From an uncultured Oscillospiraceae bacterium (GTDB taxonomy: Bacteria > Bacillota > Clostridia > Oscillospirales > Acutalibacteraceae), in contig CABQLY010000010.1 of NCBI GenBank assembly GCA_902465155.1, forward strand, positions 5,322-69,321: 64,000 nt of DNA, in the 5' to 3' direction. Shown in pieces: positions 41,151-50,379 of this stretch. How positions within the stretch are numbered: position 1 is the stretch's first letter; every line of letters starts with the position of its first letter. The translations under genes were made by a program, and so were the position numbers. Below the pieces are notes generated by a model, which had not been told where the DNA came from, did no database searches, and saw nothing but the letters and a program-made list of their open reading frames with translations.

Positions 41151-43340
41151 TTATAAAATGTTGCGTTCTACCTTAAAAACGCCCTCAATTTTACTTAGCC
41201 TTTGGCAAATGGTTCGCAAATGGTCGGCGTTTTGCACGCTTAAGGTAACGGTAATAATGCAGTTCCCGTCCTTTGTTTGGCGGGCGTTTACATTGTGTAC
41301 CGGCACATTGCTGCCGGCCAGCATAAGGGTAACATCGGCCAGCATACCGTTGCGGTCCAGCCCAATAATTTTAAGCGAGGCCTTAAAGCTGGTGCGCTTT
41401 GTATCCTCCCAATAGGCCGAAACCCAACGCTCCGGCTCCTGCGCGGTGCTAATATCGCGCGGAACATTAATACAGTCCCTTTTATGCACCGAAACGCCGT
41501 GCCCCCGGGTAATAAAACCAATAATCTCATCGCCGGGCAGCGGCGTACAGCAGCGCGAAAGCTTAATTAAGCAGTTTTCAATGCCCTCTATTACCACACC
41601 GTCACTTGAGGTGGTGTGCTTTGGCTTAACAATATCCTGCAAATTAACCGGCTTTTTAGCGGCAATTAGCTTATTGTAATCCTCCTTAATTCGGGGCATA
41701 ATTTTAGAAAGCAAAATACCGCCGTAGCCAATGGCCGCGTAAAGCTCCTCTACGCTTGGCTGCTTTTGCCGGCGGGCAACATCGGCCAAAAATTGCTGCA
41801 TCTCGTTTTCATCCAGCCGAATACCGTTGCGGGCAAAGTCCCGCTCAATTTGCGCCTTACCGGCGGCAATATTCTCATTTCGGCGCTCTTTTTTAAACCA
41901 ATTGCGAATTTTGCTTTTAGCCTGCGTGGTTACGGCAATATTCAGCCAGTCGCGGCTGGGGCCGTGCCCGGGTTGGTTGGTGGTTAAAATTTCAATAATC
42001 TCGCCGGTTTGCACCTTGTGGTTCAGCGGCACAATGCGGCCGTCTACCTTGGCGCCTGTCATTTTAATTCCAACCTGAGAATGAATAGCAAAAGCAAAAT
42101 CAATTACCGTACCGCCGGCCGGCAGGTTAATAACATCCCCCTTAGGGGTTACGGCAAAAACATCCTCCAGCGGCAGGTCGGTTTTAATGGTTTGAACCAG
42201 GTCCTCCGGGTTGTCGCCGTCCTTTTGGCTGTCTAAAATTTGGCGGATCCACAAAAGGCGATCCTCTAACTTACTATCAACCTTTTGAATACCCTCTTTA
42301 TACTTCCAGTGCGCGGCAATACCAAACTCTGCCGTGTGGTGCATTTCCCAGGTTCTTATTTGAATTTCAAACGGTATCCCCTCCCGCCCTAAAACGGTTG
42401 TGTGCAGCGACTGGTACAAATTTGGCTTAGGGGTAGAAATATAATCTTTAAATCGGCCGGGAATGGGGCGGAACATATCGTGCATCAGCCCCAAAATGTT
42501 GTAGCAGTTTGCTACGGTATCGGTAATCACGCGAACGGCGTAAACATCGTAAATTTCGTCAAAATTCTTGTTTTGAAAATACATTTTACGGTAAATGCCG
42601 TTAATTGATTTAACCCGGCCACTAATCTCGGTTTTCACACCGGGCATAGCCTCGGCCAAACGGTTGGCAATGCGGGTTTTAATCTCGTTTAAAAACTTTT
42701 CGCGGTAGGGCTTTCGCACCCGCAAAAGCTCCTCAATTTCGCGGTAGCCAACCGGGTCTAAGTGGGCAATGGCAAGGTCCTCTAACTCCTCTTTAACGGC
42801 ACGAATACCAAGGCGGTGCGCAATGGGGGCAAAAACCTCCAGCGTTTCTAACGAAATATCCCGCTGCCGCTGCTCCGGCTTAGCGTCAATAGTACGCATA
42901 TTGTGCAGCCGGTCGGCCAGCTTAATAATAATAACGCGAATATCCTGCGCCATGGCAATTAGCATTTTGCGCAGGTTTTCAGATTGCAGCTGCTCTTTAC
43001 TGGAAAGCGGCAGCTTACCCAGCTTGGTTACGCCGTCTACCAGCATAAAAACCGATTTACCAAACTGCTTTTGCAGCTCCTCCGGCGTAACGGCGGTATC
43101 CTCCAGCACATCGTGCAGCAGCCCGGCCGCAATAGATTCGCTATCCATACCCAGCTGCACCAAAATAATGGCAACCTGATACGGGTGGTTGTAATACGCC
43201 TCGCCCGAAAGGCGCACCTGCCCCTCGTGGGCGTTTACGCAGGTATAAAAGGCGCGTTCTACCAAGCCGTAATCGTAATTACCGCCCTGCTTTTGCATTA
43301 TTTTTTTTAAAGCTTGTAACTTTTCTGCGTATTCTAACAC
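41151..43340 (-). CDS. rel: Bifunctional (p)ppGpp synthetase/hydrolase Rel
   Basis: Stringent response enzyme, 729 residues. The HD hydrolase domain is intact (H52 in NHPYQVA, H76-D77 and E80-D81 in HDVLEDT), and the synthetase domain (~230-350) has RVKSINGIYRKM and the KPNLYQSLHTTV/EIQIRT blocks. TGS (~390-450), a conserved Cys pair region (LSRCCTPLPGD) and a C-terminal ACT domain follow. So it should both make and degrade (p)ppGpp in response to ribosomal uncharged tRNA. GTG 43340 with GGGGGTG upstream; 11 bp after recJ. Confidence 0.96.
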   Translation of the reverse strand: MLEYAEKLQALKKIMQKQGGNYDYGLVERAFYTCVNAHEGQVRLSGEAYYNHPYQVAIILVQLGMDSESIAAGLLHDVLEDTAVTPEELQKQFGKSVFMLVDGVTKLGKLPLSSKEQLQSENLRKMLIAMAQDIRVIIIKLADRLHNMRTIDAKPEQRQRDISLETLEVFAPIAHRLGIRAVKEELEDLAIAHLDPVGYREIEELLRVRKPYREKFLNEIKTRIANRLAEAMPGVKTEISGRVKSINGIYRKMYFQNKNFDEIYDVYAVRVITDTVANCYNILGLMHDMFRPIPGRFKDYISTPKPNLYQSLHTTVLGREGIPFEIQIRTWEMHHTAEFGIAAHWKYKEGIQKVDSKLEDRLLWIRQILDSQKDGDNPEDLVQTIKTDLPLEDVFAVTPKGDVINLPAGGTVIDFAFAIHSQVGIKMTGAKVDGRIVPLNHKVQTGEIIEILTTNQPGHGPSRDWLNIAVTTQAKSKIRNWFKKERRNENIAAGKAQIERDFARNGIRLDENEMQQFLADVARRQKQPSVEELYAAIGYGGILLSKIMPRIKEDYNKLIAAKKPVNLQDIVKPKHTTSSDGVVIEGIENCLIKLSRCCTPLPGDEIIGFITRGHGVSVHKRDCINVPRDISTAQEPERWVSAYWEDTKRTSFKASLKIIGLDRNGMLADVTLMLAGSNVPVHNVNARQTKDGNCIITVTLSVQNADHLRTICQRLSKIEGVFKVERNIL

Positions 43341-43351
43341 AACTACACCCC

Positions 43352-45385
43352 CTACTGCTCTGCAATTAAAGACCGCAGGCCGCAGTAGATCTTAGAATTT
43401 TCTAAATTTGTTTTGCTGCCTTCGATTAATTTAAAAAACAGCTTGCCGTTTTGCTTTAGGGGCGCAATAAGGTTCAGCTCCTGCAGTACATCAAGAATTA
43501 CGGCAATTTTGGCCCAGCTTAAAGCCGGCAAATTAGCCCGCAGCTTTTCGGTGCTGTTTAAACCGCCGCGCACCCCGCGGTAAACCAGAGCCATATCCTG
43601 CCTTGTAAACAACAGGCTTTCGGCGTCCTTTTCCTGCAGGGCGGCGTTTGCAAATCGGTCGTACAGCTCCAGCTCTAAAAGGCGCTGCTCCTCATTCAGC
43701 CCGGCAGGGCGAATATCCTGCACCTGCACGCTAATTTTGGTTTCGCCCTTGTAAGTATTCTTTCTTAAAATTGCTAAAACATCCAAAACGCTGCCAACCG
43801 TAAAAGCAAACTCCCCGGCCGTAGTGCCAAACAACACGGCGGCTACCACGGTGTTACCCTTAGAAAGCAGCAGCCGTAAATGCTTGCCGTCGCCAATTTC
43901 GGTAATACGGTCCAGCCGCATACCAAACAGGCCAAACAGCGGCGTAGGGTTGCCAACGCCAAAGGGCTCTAACGGCTCTAACGCCAAAAGCAGGTCGGTG
44001 CTAATGGCCGCCGGGTTCAGCTTGCAATCTACCCGCAGCTGCGGCAGGCAAAGCGGCTGGGCTAAGGCGTATTCGTTCACCGTTTGCCGAAATGCCGAAA
44101 CGTTGGCAATTTGTAACGAAAGGCCGGCAGCCTGCGCGTGGCCGCCAAAGGTTAGCAGGTTTTCTTTTCCAGTTTCAATTGCTTTAAAAATTGAAAAGCT
44201 GCCAACGCTGCGGGCCGAGCCCTTGGCAATACCGGTTTCGCTGTTTTCGCTTAACAAAATAACGGGCCGGCCGTAATGCTCGGCCAACCGGGCCGCCGCA
44301 ATACCCAGCACGCCCTCGTGCCAATTTGGCCCGCTAACAACCATAACCCGGTTTTGGTACAGCCGCTGCTGCTCGGCAATTTCGGCCGCTTTTTGGGTAA
44401 TTTCCTGCTCTAAGCTGTGGCGCTCGCGGTTTAGTTCATCTAACTGCTCGGCCAAGCCCTTTGCCTGCTGCAAATTTTCGGCCAGCAGCAGCTTTGCGGC
44501 CAGCTCGGCATTTGCTAAACGGCCGGCGGCGTTTACGCGCGGCGCCAGGCTAAAGGCAATTTTGCCTGCGGTAAGCTCGCCGGGGTTTACCCCGGCCGCG
44601 GCTGCCAAAGCGGCAAAGCTGGGGCTGGGCTCCCGGTTTAGCTTTGCAAGCCCAAATTTAACAAGGTTGCGGTTATCCCGCAGCAGCGGCATTACATCGG
44701 CCACTGTACCCAGCGCAACCAGCTCGCCGTACTCCTCGGCCAAAAAGGCCGGGTCGTTGCCCGAAAGGGCGCAAACCAGCAAAAAAGCAACCCCAACGCC
44801 CGCAAAATCTTTAAAAGGCAAATGGCAATCCTCCCGGTGGGGGTCTACCACGGCGGCCGCCTGCGGCAGCGCGCCCTGCTGGCGGTGGTGGTCGGTAATT
44901 ACAACCGTTAGGCCAAGCTCGGCCGCCCGCGCCACCGGCCCGTTTGCAGCAATGCCGTTATCTACCGTTATAATCAGCTCGGTTTTGTTTTGGTGCAGCT
45001 GCTCAATGGCGCTTTCGGTTATTCCGTACCCCTCCAGCAGGCGGTTTGGAATGTAATAATCCACCTGTGCGCCAACCGATTTTAAATACCGGTACAGCAA
45101 AACCGTTGCGGTTACGCCGTCACAGTCGTAATCCCCAAAAACGGTTATTTTTTTACCCGCTGCAACAAACTCGCCAATGGTTGCGGCCGCTTTTTGCATA
45201 TCGGGTAGGTCTAACGGTTCGGTTTCCAGCACCTCGTCATCTAAAAAAACCTCCAGCTCAAAGGGGTCGTCATATCCCCTTTGGGCGGCAATTAAGGCGG
45301 TAAAGGGCTCTATTCCACATTCCTCGGCCAGTGTGTTCGCCAGTTCTTTATTTAATTGTGGCAAAATCCATTTCTTGAACCCCAT
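43352..45385 (-). CDS. recJ: Single-strand-specific exonuclease RecJ
   Basis: 5'-3' ssDNA exonuclease for recombination and mismatch repair, 677 residues. DHH phosphoesterase motifs: D85-Y-D87-C-D89-G, ITDHHRQ, and the DHHA1 part with HEGVLGIAAARL and GGHAQAAGLSL. An OB fold follows and then a C-terminal helical extension of ~100 residues as in Firmicutes RecJ. First gene of recJ-rel-dtd-MBL-hemZ-udk; I did not find a convincing promoter in the short gap before the tRNA-Ala promoter. Confidence 0.95.
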   Translation of the reverse strand: MGFKKWILPQLNKELANTLAEECGIEPFTALIAAQRGYDDPFELEVFLDDEVLETEPLDLPDMQKAAATIGEFVAAGKKITVFGDYDCDGVTATVLLYRYLKSVGAQVDYYIPNRLLEGYGITESAIEQLHQNKTELIITVDNGIAANGPVARAAELGLTVVITDHHRQQGALPQAAAVVDPHREDCHLPFKDFAGVGVAFLLVCALSGNDPAFLAEEYGELVALGTVADVMPLLRDNRNLVKFGLAKLNREPSPSFAALAAAAGVNPGELTAGKIAFSLAPRVNAAGRLANAELAAKLLLAENLQQAKGLAEQLDELNRERHSLEQEITQKAAEIAEQQRLYQNRVMVVSGPNWHEGVLGIAAARLAEHYGRPVILLSENSETGIAKGSARSVGSFSIFKAIETGKENLLTFGGHAQAAGLSLQIANVSAFRQTVNEYALAQPLCLPQLRVDCKLNPAAISTDLLLALEPLEPFGVGNPTPLFGLFGMRLDRITEIGDGKHLRLLLSKGNTVVAAVLFGTTAGEFAFTVGSVLDVLAILRKNTYKGETKISVQVQDIRPAGLNEEQRLLELELYDRFANAALQEKDAESLLFTRQDMALVYRGVRGGLNSTEKLRANLPALSWAKIAVILDVLQELNLIAPLKQNGKLFFKLIEGSKTNLENSKIYCGLRSLIAEQ

Positions 45386-45432
45386 AACTTTTGAACCTTT
45401 CGCACAAATAATGAAAAAATGAAAAAAAATAC

Positions 45433-45461
45433 TTGCAATTTCAACCTTATTATGATAACAT
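45433..45461 (+). promoter_or_regulatory. Sigma-A promoter of tRNA-Ala
   Basis: TTGCAA (45433-45438) and TAACAT (45456-45461), 17-bp spacer, 40 bp before the tRNA. Confidence 0.7.
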
Positions 45462-45501
45462 ATTTATTGTCGCAAGGCAAGTACAAACAAGCAAAAAATT
45501 T

Positions 45502-45577
45502 GGGGCATTAGCTCAGCTGGGAGAGCGCTACACTGGCAGTGTAGAGGTCAGCGGTTCGATCCCGCTATGCTCCACCA
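45502..45577 (+). tRNA. tRNA-Ala (anticodon GGC)
   Basis: Acceptor GGGGCAT/ATGCTCC, D arm GCTC..GAGC, anticodon stem CTACA/TGTAG around CTGGCAG (anticodon GGC, reading GCC), T arm with TTCGATC, encoded ACCA. Confidence 0.96.
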
Positions 45578-45580
45578 AAA

Positions 45581-45613
45581 AACAGCAACTCTTACTGTAG
45601 AGTTGCTGTTTTT
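45581..45613 (+). terminator. Terminator of tRNA-Ala
   Basis: 12-bp stem AACAGCAACTCT / AGAGTTGCTGTT with a 6-nt loop and a T run. Confidence 0.92.
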
Positions 45614-45682
45614 AATTTTCGAACGCCTACCCCAACAGCTTGCCGGTTTTTAAATAAACCTTTATAAATGAAAGCACCCGCT

Positions 45683-45717
45683 AAAAGCGCAGCCTGTTTT
45701 AAGCAGACTGCGCTTTT
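45683..45717 (-). terminator. Terminator of the glycyl radical enzyme operon
   Basis: Stem AAAAGCGCAG / CTGCGCTTTT abutting the kinase stop codon; works on the minus strand, possibly on both. Confidence 0.75.
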
Positions 45718-46995
45718 TTAAGCTTTATAGCGTATTAATTTTTGGGCCTGTGCCGCATTTTGAAACACCCCGGCCGAAATTAACCCAAACAGCGCGGCGC
45801 CAAAAGCAGCTTCCTCCAAATGGTACGGCAAAAGCATTTTGGCCCGAAATTTATTTTCAAACGCCTTTTGTAAGGCTTTGTTTTTTCTTATTCCGTTACC
45901 GGAACCAACAATACCCTGCCGCTTAACCCCCATTTGCTCGTACAAATTGTAAAGCTCCAGCGCCATGCCCTGCAAAAAAGCAAGAGTTAAATTTTGCGGC
46001 GTAAAATTGCTGCAGGTAATGCCGCCAATGCTGCCGCAAACGGTTGGGTCGGCCCGTGTGCCGGCAAAGCGGGCGTCTACGGTAAGCTCAGAGTTCTCGG
46101 CGGCAGCCGCAAATTTTTCCATAATTTTATACACATCGTCGGTGTTTGCACCAGCCGCTGTTAAAATTTCGGCGTAAAAGCCTTTTAACAGCGCAAAAGC
46201 GCGGCCGCCGCACAGGGCCGCACCGCAGGCAAGGTACTTGTTTTCAAAATACGGGCGGCACTCTAAATTCGGGCTGGCAATTTTGTTTTTGGTTATTACC
46301 GATACCTGACTGCCGGTTCCCACATTTAAAAGAATACTGTTTTCGTTTGCAAGGGTAGAAAAGGCACTGGCTTGGTTATCGCCAATAGCTACGCCAACCG
46401 GCACCCCCTTATACAGCCCTGCTACGCTGTAATCGGTTACAATTTTTGGGCTATAAGGGTAAGTAAAGCGGTTGTCTTCTAAATCGTAGCAGCCAAAGCT
46501 TGCCGCGTTGGTTGCGTGAATAACCGGCGCCTTTAGCCCGCAAAGCTGCATTACAAAATAGTCGTGAATGGTGCAGTAGCTTACCGCTTGAGCCGGCCGA
46601 ACCCCATTTTGTTGGTTGTAAAAATCGGTTACATTACCGTACCCTGAGTAGCTGTTTAGGTGTTTGGCGTAGGTGGTAGAACGGTAGGGCAAATTACCGC
46701 GTTCATCCTGCCAGGTGTAAAGCGGGCTTACAGCCTTTCCGTTTTTGTTTAAATACACAATGCCGTGCATTTGCCCGGTAACGCCAATTGCCGCGGTTTG
46801 CGCGCTTAAAAGCTTTGTTAAAACCCGAAGGGCGGTGTTTAAAATTTTAACGGGGTCCTGCAGCTTTTCAAACGGCTCCCCCTTTAAAAATTGGCCGTTT
46901 GGTAAGGTCAGCGATTTTTCTACCAAGCCGGTTTCAACATTTATGGCAACGCCGCAAATACTGGTGGTTCCAAGATCAATTCCAATTGCCTGCAC
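45718..46995 (-). CDS. FGGY-family sugar kinase (sedoheptulokinase-like)
   Basis: A 425-residue carbohydrate kinase. N-terminal phosphate motif DLGTTSICGV (8-17), GQMHGIVYLN as in sedoheptulokinase and xylulokinase, the catalytic Asp in VAIGDNQASAF, and the C-terminal adenosine motif GSGNGIRKNKALQKAFENKF. The closest named group is the short sedoheptulokinase-like FGGY branch, but substrate prediction in FGGY is weak. GTG 46995 has AAGGAG 8 nt upstream. Last of four co-directional genes with a glycyl radical enzyme; it probably phosphorylates the sugar or polyol handled by that operon. Confidence 0.88.
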   Translation of the reverse strand: MQAIGIDLGTTSICGVAINVETGLVEKSLTLPNGQFLKGEPFEKLQDPVKILNTALRVLTKLLSAQTAAIGVTGQMHGIVYLNKNGKAVSPLYTWQDERGNLPYRSTTYAKHLNSYSGYGNVTDFYNQQNGVRPAQAVSYCTIHDYFVMQLCGLKAPVIHATNAASFGCYDLEDNRFTYPYSPKIVTDYSVAGLYKGVPVGVAIGDNQASAFSTLANENSILLNVGTGSQVSVITKNKIASPNLECRPYFENKYLACGAALCGGRAFALLKGFYAEILTAAGANTDDVYKIMEKFAAAAENSELTVDARFAGTRADPTVCGSIGGITCSNFTPQNLTLAFLQGMALELYNLYEQMGVKRQGIVGSGNGIRKNKALQKAFENKFRAKMLLPYHLEEAAFGAALFGLISAGVFQNAAQAQKLIRYKA

Positions 46996-47007
46996 TTTAT
47001 ATGCTCC

Positions 47008-48015
47008 TTAATAACATTCAATAATTTCTAAGCTGCCAAAAGCTTTAAATTTGCCCATAAGGGCGGCCGGCATAAAAAAGTAATCGCCTTTTTTTAAAGG
47101 GTGCGTGTAGCTTTTGGCAATTAATTGGCCAAACCCGCTTGTTACAATGTAAACGGCGTAGCTGTTTGGCACCAAAAGGGTGTGTTCGCCGTTATTTAAT
47201 TGAATACGGTTCATTACAAAGCAGCTTGTTTGCTGCGGCCCTAAAAGGTTTTGTACCGTTACCGTGTTGGTGCTTACAAGGTTTTTGGGGGGAATAAACG
47301 GCTGGGGAGCCGGGCCAAAATTAAAGCACTTTAAAGCGGTCTCACGGCTAAGCCCCAAGTACATTTCCTCATCCGATAAGCGGTAATTGCCGCAAAAGCG
47401 TTCCGGCTGAATGGTAAAATCGGTTGGCTCCTGCACCTCTAAAATAAGGCAGCCCTTGCCAATAGCGTGAACGGTTTTGGCCGGCACAAAATAAACCTGC
47501 CCCTTTTTAGGTAAAACCCAATTCATTAACCGTTCCATAGCGGTTGGGTCGCTTTCGCTTGCCGTTACGGCAGCTTCAAAATCGGTTTTTGTTACCCCCG
47601 TTTTAAATCCAAAGTACAGCTTAGCGCCCGGCCGGGTGTTTAAAATGTACCAACATTCGGTTTTACCGTAATTAGAGTTAAAATATTTTTTAGAAAAAGC
47701 CTTGTCGGGGTGCGCCTGGGCCGGTAAGCGAATGGCGCTGTCTAACACTTTTATTAGCACGCGGTAATTTTGGTTACCCAAAAGGGCTTTTTCCTGCTTT
47801 TTTAGCAGGCTGCTAAAATATTCCCCCGTGCTTTTAATTTTTGAAAGCCCTTCAAACAAATCGTTACTTCCTTTATGAATGGCCCGAACATTCGAGGCAA
47901 TCCATTCCTCCGGAAAAAAGCCGTCAACCGGTTCATCTCCAAAAAAATCGCCAAAAAGCTTACCGCCGGTATACACACGGGCAACGCGGTTTCTCTCAAA
48001 AAAAATCGGTTCCAA
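47008..48015 (-). CDS. manA: Class I mannose-6-phosphate isomerase-like protein
   Basis: A 335-residue cupin-fold isomerase that would interconvert an aldose- and ketose-phosphate (mannose-6-P and fructose-6-P in the type enzyme). Zinc ligands are in place: Q/H in LPAQAHPDK, Glu in YGKTECWYIL and His in KTVHAIGKG. The EPTDFTIQPERF block is also conserved. It starts at TTG 48015 with GGGGGG 6 nt upstream. Being inside the glycyl radical enzyme operon, it may have a dedicated substrate rather than serving general mannose use. Confidence 0.9.
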   Translation of the reverse strand: MEPIFFERNRVARVYTGGKLFGDFFGDEPVDGFFPEEWIASNVRAIHKGSNDLFEGLSKIKSTGEYFSSLLKKQEKALLGNQNYRVLIKVLDSAIRLPAQAHPDKAFSKKYFNSNYGKTECWYILNTRPGAKLYFGFKTGVTKTDFEAAVTASESDPTAMERLMNWVLPKKGQVYFVPAKTVHAIGKGCLILEVQEPTDFTIQPERFCGNYRLSDEEMYLGLSRETALKCFNFGPAPQPFIPPKNLVSTNTVTVQNLLGPQQTSCFVMNRIQLNNGEHTLLVPNSYAVYIVTSGFGQLIAKSYTHPLKKGDYFFMPAALMGKFKAFGSLEIIECY

Positions 48016-48030
48016 ATTAAGCCCCCCTTT

Positions 48031-50355
48031 TTAACAGCCAATGGTTGTAGATTGTAGGTCTAACCGTTTAATAATATCCTCCTGTATTTCGGGCGAAAGA
48101 TCTAAAAAGTTTACAAATGTGCCGTGAATACGCATAATATACACCCCGCTCGGCGCATATTTTTTAGGGTTGGCCAAAACCTTGCGCAGCGTTTGCGGCG
48201 TTGTTACATTAACATAAAGGTAAAAGGGCGAAACCCCCTGTTGGCACGGGTTAAAAAACAGCGGTGCAACAATATTATTATAAAACTCGGTGCCCTTTTG
48301 TGCAACCGTTTTTGCTTTAAAAAATTTGGGGTCTACCCCCAGGTGCGAGGCGTACCCGCCGTTAAATTCGCAAAACGGCAACTTCATGTTCGAAAGCATT
48401 CTAAACCCTAATCCGTTCGCGGCCTCCCCGTAAAGCGGGTCAACCCCGTAGCCCAGCATTTCGCGGGACATTCGCCCGTCGGGCGTTGCGCCAACCCAGT
48501 AGCCGTAGGTTAAGTGGGTAGAGGGGCTTGAAAAATCCGGGCGAAACGGATTGCCTAAATAATTGCGCTTTGCACGCAGCATTTGCGAAACACGCGTGGC
48601 AATTTCTGCCGCCTCACGGTCTACTTTTTCAATGTTATTGCCAAATTTGGGGCAGGCCAGCAAAAACTCCCGCAGCGGCTCCTCCCCTTTAAAATTATTT
48701 TTAAGGGCGTTTAACAGTCGCTCCTTGTCGCCGTATTTTTTGCGGTATTCCTCCAGCGCTATAAAGCTGTCGGCCAGCACGGTAAGGCCGTGTACCAGGC
48801 AGCCGCTGCCGTTGTACTTTGTGCCCTGCTTTTGCGGGTCGCGCATATCGGCCCCGTATTGCAAACCGCCCATAAAGCAGCTTAAAAACGGAACCCTGAG
48901 TTTTGAAAGCGCCACGCTGGCCCCGTTCGCTGCCTGTACCATTTCGTCAATTACCTTTGTTAAGGCTTGGTAAAAGGCCGGTTTAACCTGTAAAAGGCTG
49001 CAGCCCTCGAGCGGCATAAGCCGCTCCCCCGTAATTGATGAAACACCACCAAACAGCACCATTTCAAGCACCTTGGGCAAATTAAGCCAGCTATTGGTGG
49101 TGTTGCCGTTATCTTTTCCCATAATCAGCGGCTCTTGGCAGCCGGCAACGCTGTAATCGGGCAGGTCGGCCTCGGCTATTCCGTTATTTTTTAAAACGGT
49201 AAACAATGCGTCATCATTAAACAGCGAGGGCGTAAGCACGCCCGGCGTAAAGAAAAATTTACCCATTTCGCGGTACAGCTCGGGCGGCGTGTTTTGGTGC
49301 AGCTTTACCGAAAGAATGGGCTGCGGCAAATTCATATCGTAATAAGCGTCTAAAATAGCGTAGCTCATAGGGTTTGTTAGGTCATTCCCTTTAAGATCTC
49401 TGCCGGAGATCAACACATTTTGCGAAATGGCCCAGCTGCGGTCGCCAACATTAAAAAACACCAAAAAGTGTTTAAAAAGCGCCGCGGCCTCCTCCCGGCT
49501 CAAGCCGCCGCGGTACGGTTCAAAAATGCGGTCGGCGTTGCCTACCGAAAAGGCGTAAGGGTTTGGCGCCTGCTCTAAGCACATTACCTGCCACAAAAGC
49601 AGGTACAGCTGCAGCGCCTGAAAAAGATTTTTTGCCCCGTTTTGGCTAAGGTGATTTAAGCTTTGCTTTAAAAAATTCAGCTGCTGTTTTCGCTTTGGCT
49701 CTGCCGTTTGCAGCTGCTGCTCAACAAGCTCTAAATACCGAGAAATTAAAATTTTAACCCCGTTTAAAGCCACGGCCGCCGCTTTGTAGAATGTGCCCGG
49801 TTGCTTTTCGGCCTGCGCAATTAGGGCGTTAACGCCGTGCTTTAACGCAAACCTAAAATCTGGAATAATGTGCCCGGTTACCTGTTCTACAAAAAACAAG
49901 ACCTCCTTAGTGTAGCTTTCGGCCTGCCCATAAACCCGGCTTAAAGAATGTACCATTTCGCTTTTGGCCGTAAAAGCACGCACCCTCTCAATTCTTTTCT
50001 CGGTAAATTCCGCGTTGGGTTCAATATCGTTGTAAACGGCCATAGGGTCGCAGTAGCCCGAAAAGCCCTTTACGGTAAACGAGGGATTAATTAACGCGTA
50101 GCTTTTGGCAAAGGCGTCCCGCTGGGTGCCTACAAATATGGCGTTTTTACTAAGGGTAAGGGGAATACTCTTTAGCACCTCGCACAACAAATACGCTTTT
50201 TTTACTTCGGGGTCCAAAGCCACATATTCGGCGTCGTGCTGCATTTCGGTCTCCTTTGCTAAAAACCAACCGTCTAATCGGTGAATTTCGCGCTCCTCTT
50301 GGTACAAAGCTTTTGCCATGCTTGTTAGCTCTTTTGCGTTGTAAGCAAAATTCAT
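48031..50355 (-). CDS. Glycyl radical enzyme of the C-x-E (dehydratase/lyase) type, substrate unknown
   Basis: A 774-residue PFL-like ten-stranded barrel enzyme, anaerobic and oxygen-sensitive. The radical glycine is G745 in MRIHGTFVNF, 29 residues from the C terminus; the usual aromatic after Gly is Thr. The thiyl Cys is C406 in YSVAGCQEPL, with E408 two residues on. C-x-E marks eliminating enzymes (glycerol, propanediol and hydroxyproline dehydratases, choline TMA-lyase, anhydrohexitol-phosphate lyases), whereas pyruvate formate-lyase has Cys-Cys. The QE pair after Cys is unusual against the common C-V-E. It sits between its activase and two sugar-phosphate genes; no microcompartment shell or aldehyde dehydrogenase is nearby. 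I infer C-O or C-C cleavage of a sugar or polyol phosphate. AGGAGGA precedes ATG 50355. Confidence 0.92.
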   Translation of the reverse strand: MNFAYNAKELTSMAKALYQEEREIHRLDGWFLAKETEMQHDAEYVALDPEVKKAYLLCEVLKSIPLTLSKNAIFVGTQRDAFAKSYALINPSFTVKGFSGYCDPMAVYNDIEPNAEFTEKRIERVRAFTAKSEMVHSLSRVYGQAESYTKEVLFFVEQVTGHIIPDFRFALKHGVNALIAQAEKQPGTFYKAAAVALNGVKILISRYLELVEQQLQTAEPKRKQQLNFLKQSLNHLSQNGAKNLFQALQLYLLLWQVMCLEQAPNPYAFSVGNADRIFEPYRGGLSREEAAALFKHFLVFFNVGDRSWAISQNVLISGRDLKGNDLTNPMSYAILDAYYDMNLPQPILSVKLHQNTPPELYREMGKFFFTPGVLTPSLFNDDALFTVLKNNGIAEADLPDYSVAGCQEPLIMGKDNGNTTNSWLNLPKVLEMVLFGGVSSITGERLMPLEGCSLLQVKPAFYQALTKVIDEMVQAANGASVALSKLRVPFLSCFMGGLQYGADMRDPQKQGTKYNGSGCLVHGLTVLADSFIALEEYRKKYGDKERLLNALKNNFKGEEPLREFLLACPKFGNNIEKVDREAAEIATRVSQMLRAKRNYLGNPFRPDFSSPSTHLTYGYWVGATPDGRMSREMLGYGVDPLYGEAANGLGFRMLSNMKLPFCEFNGGYASHLGVDPKFFKAKTVAQKGTEFYNNIVAPLFFNPCQQGVSPFYLYVNVTTPQTLRKVLANPKKYAPSGVYIMRIHGTFVNFLDLSPEIQEDIIKRLDLQSTTIGC

Positions 50356-50379
50356 ATTCAGTCCTCCTATTTAATTGTT

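Noticed and set aside
48031..50355. Annotation as pyruvate formate-lyase
   Set aside because: The active site has C-Q-E, not the Cys-Cys of PFL, the sugar-operon context does not fit, and the length and motifs are of the dehydratase type.
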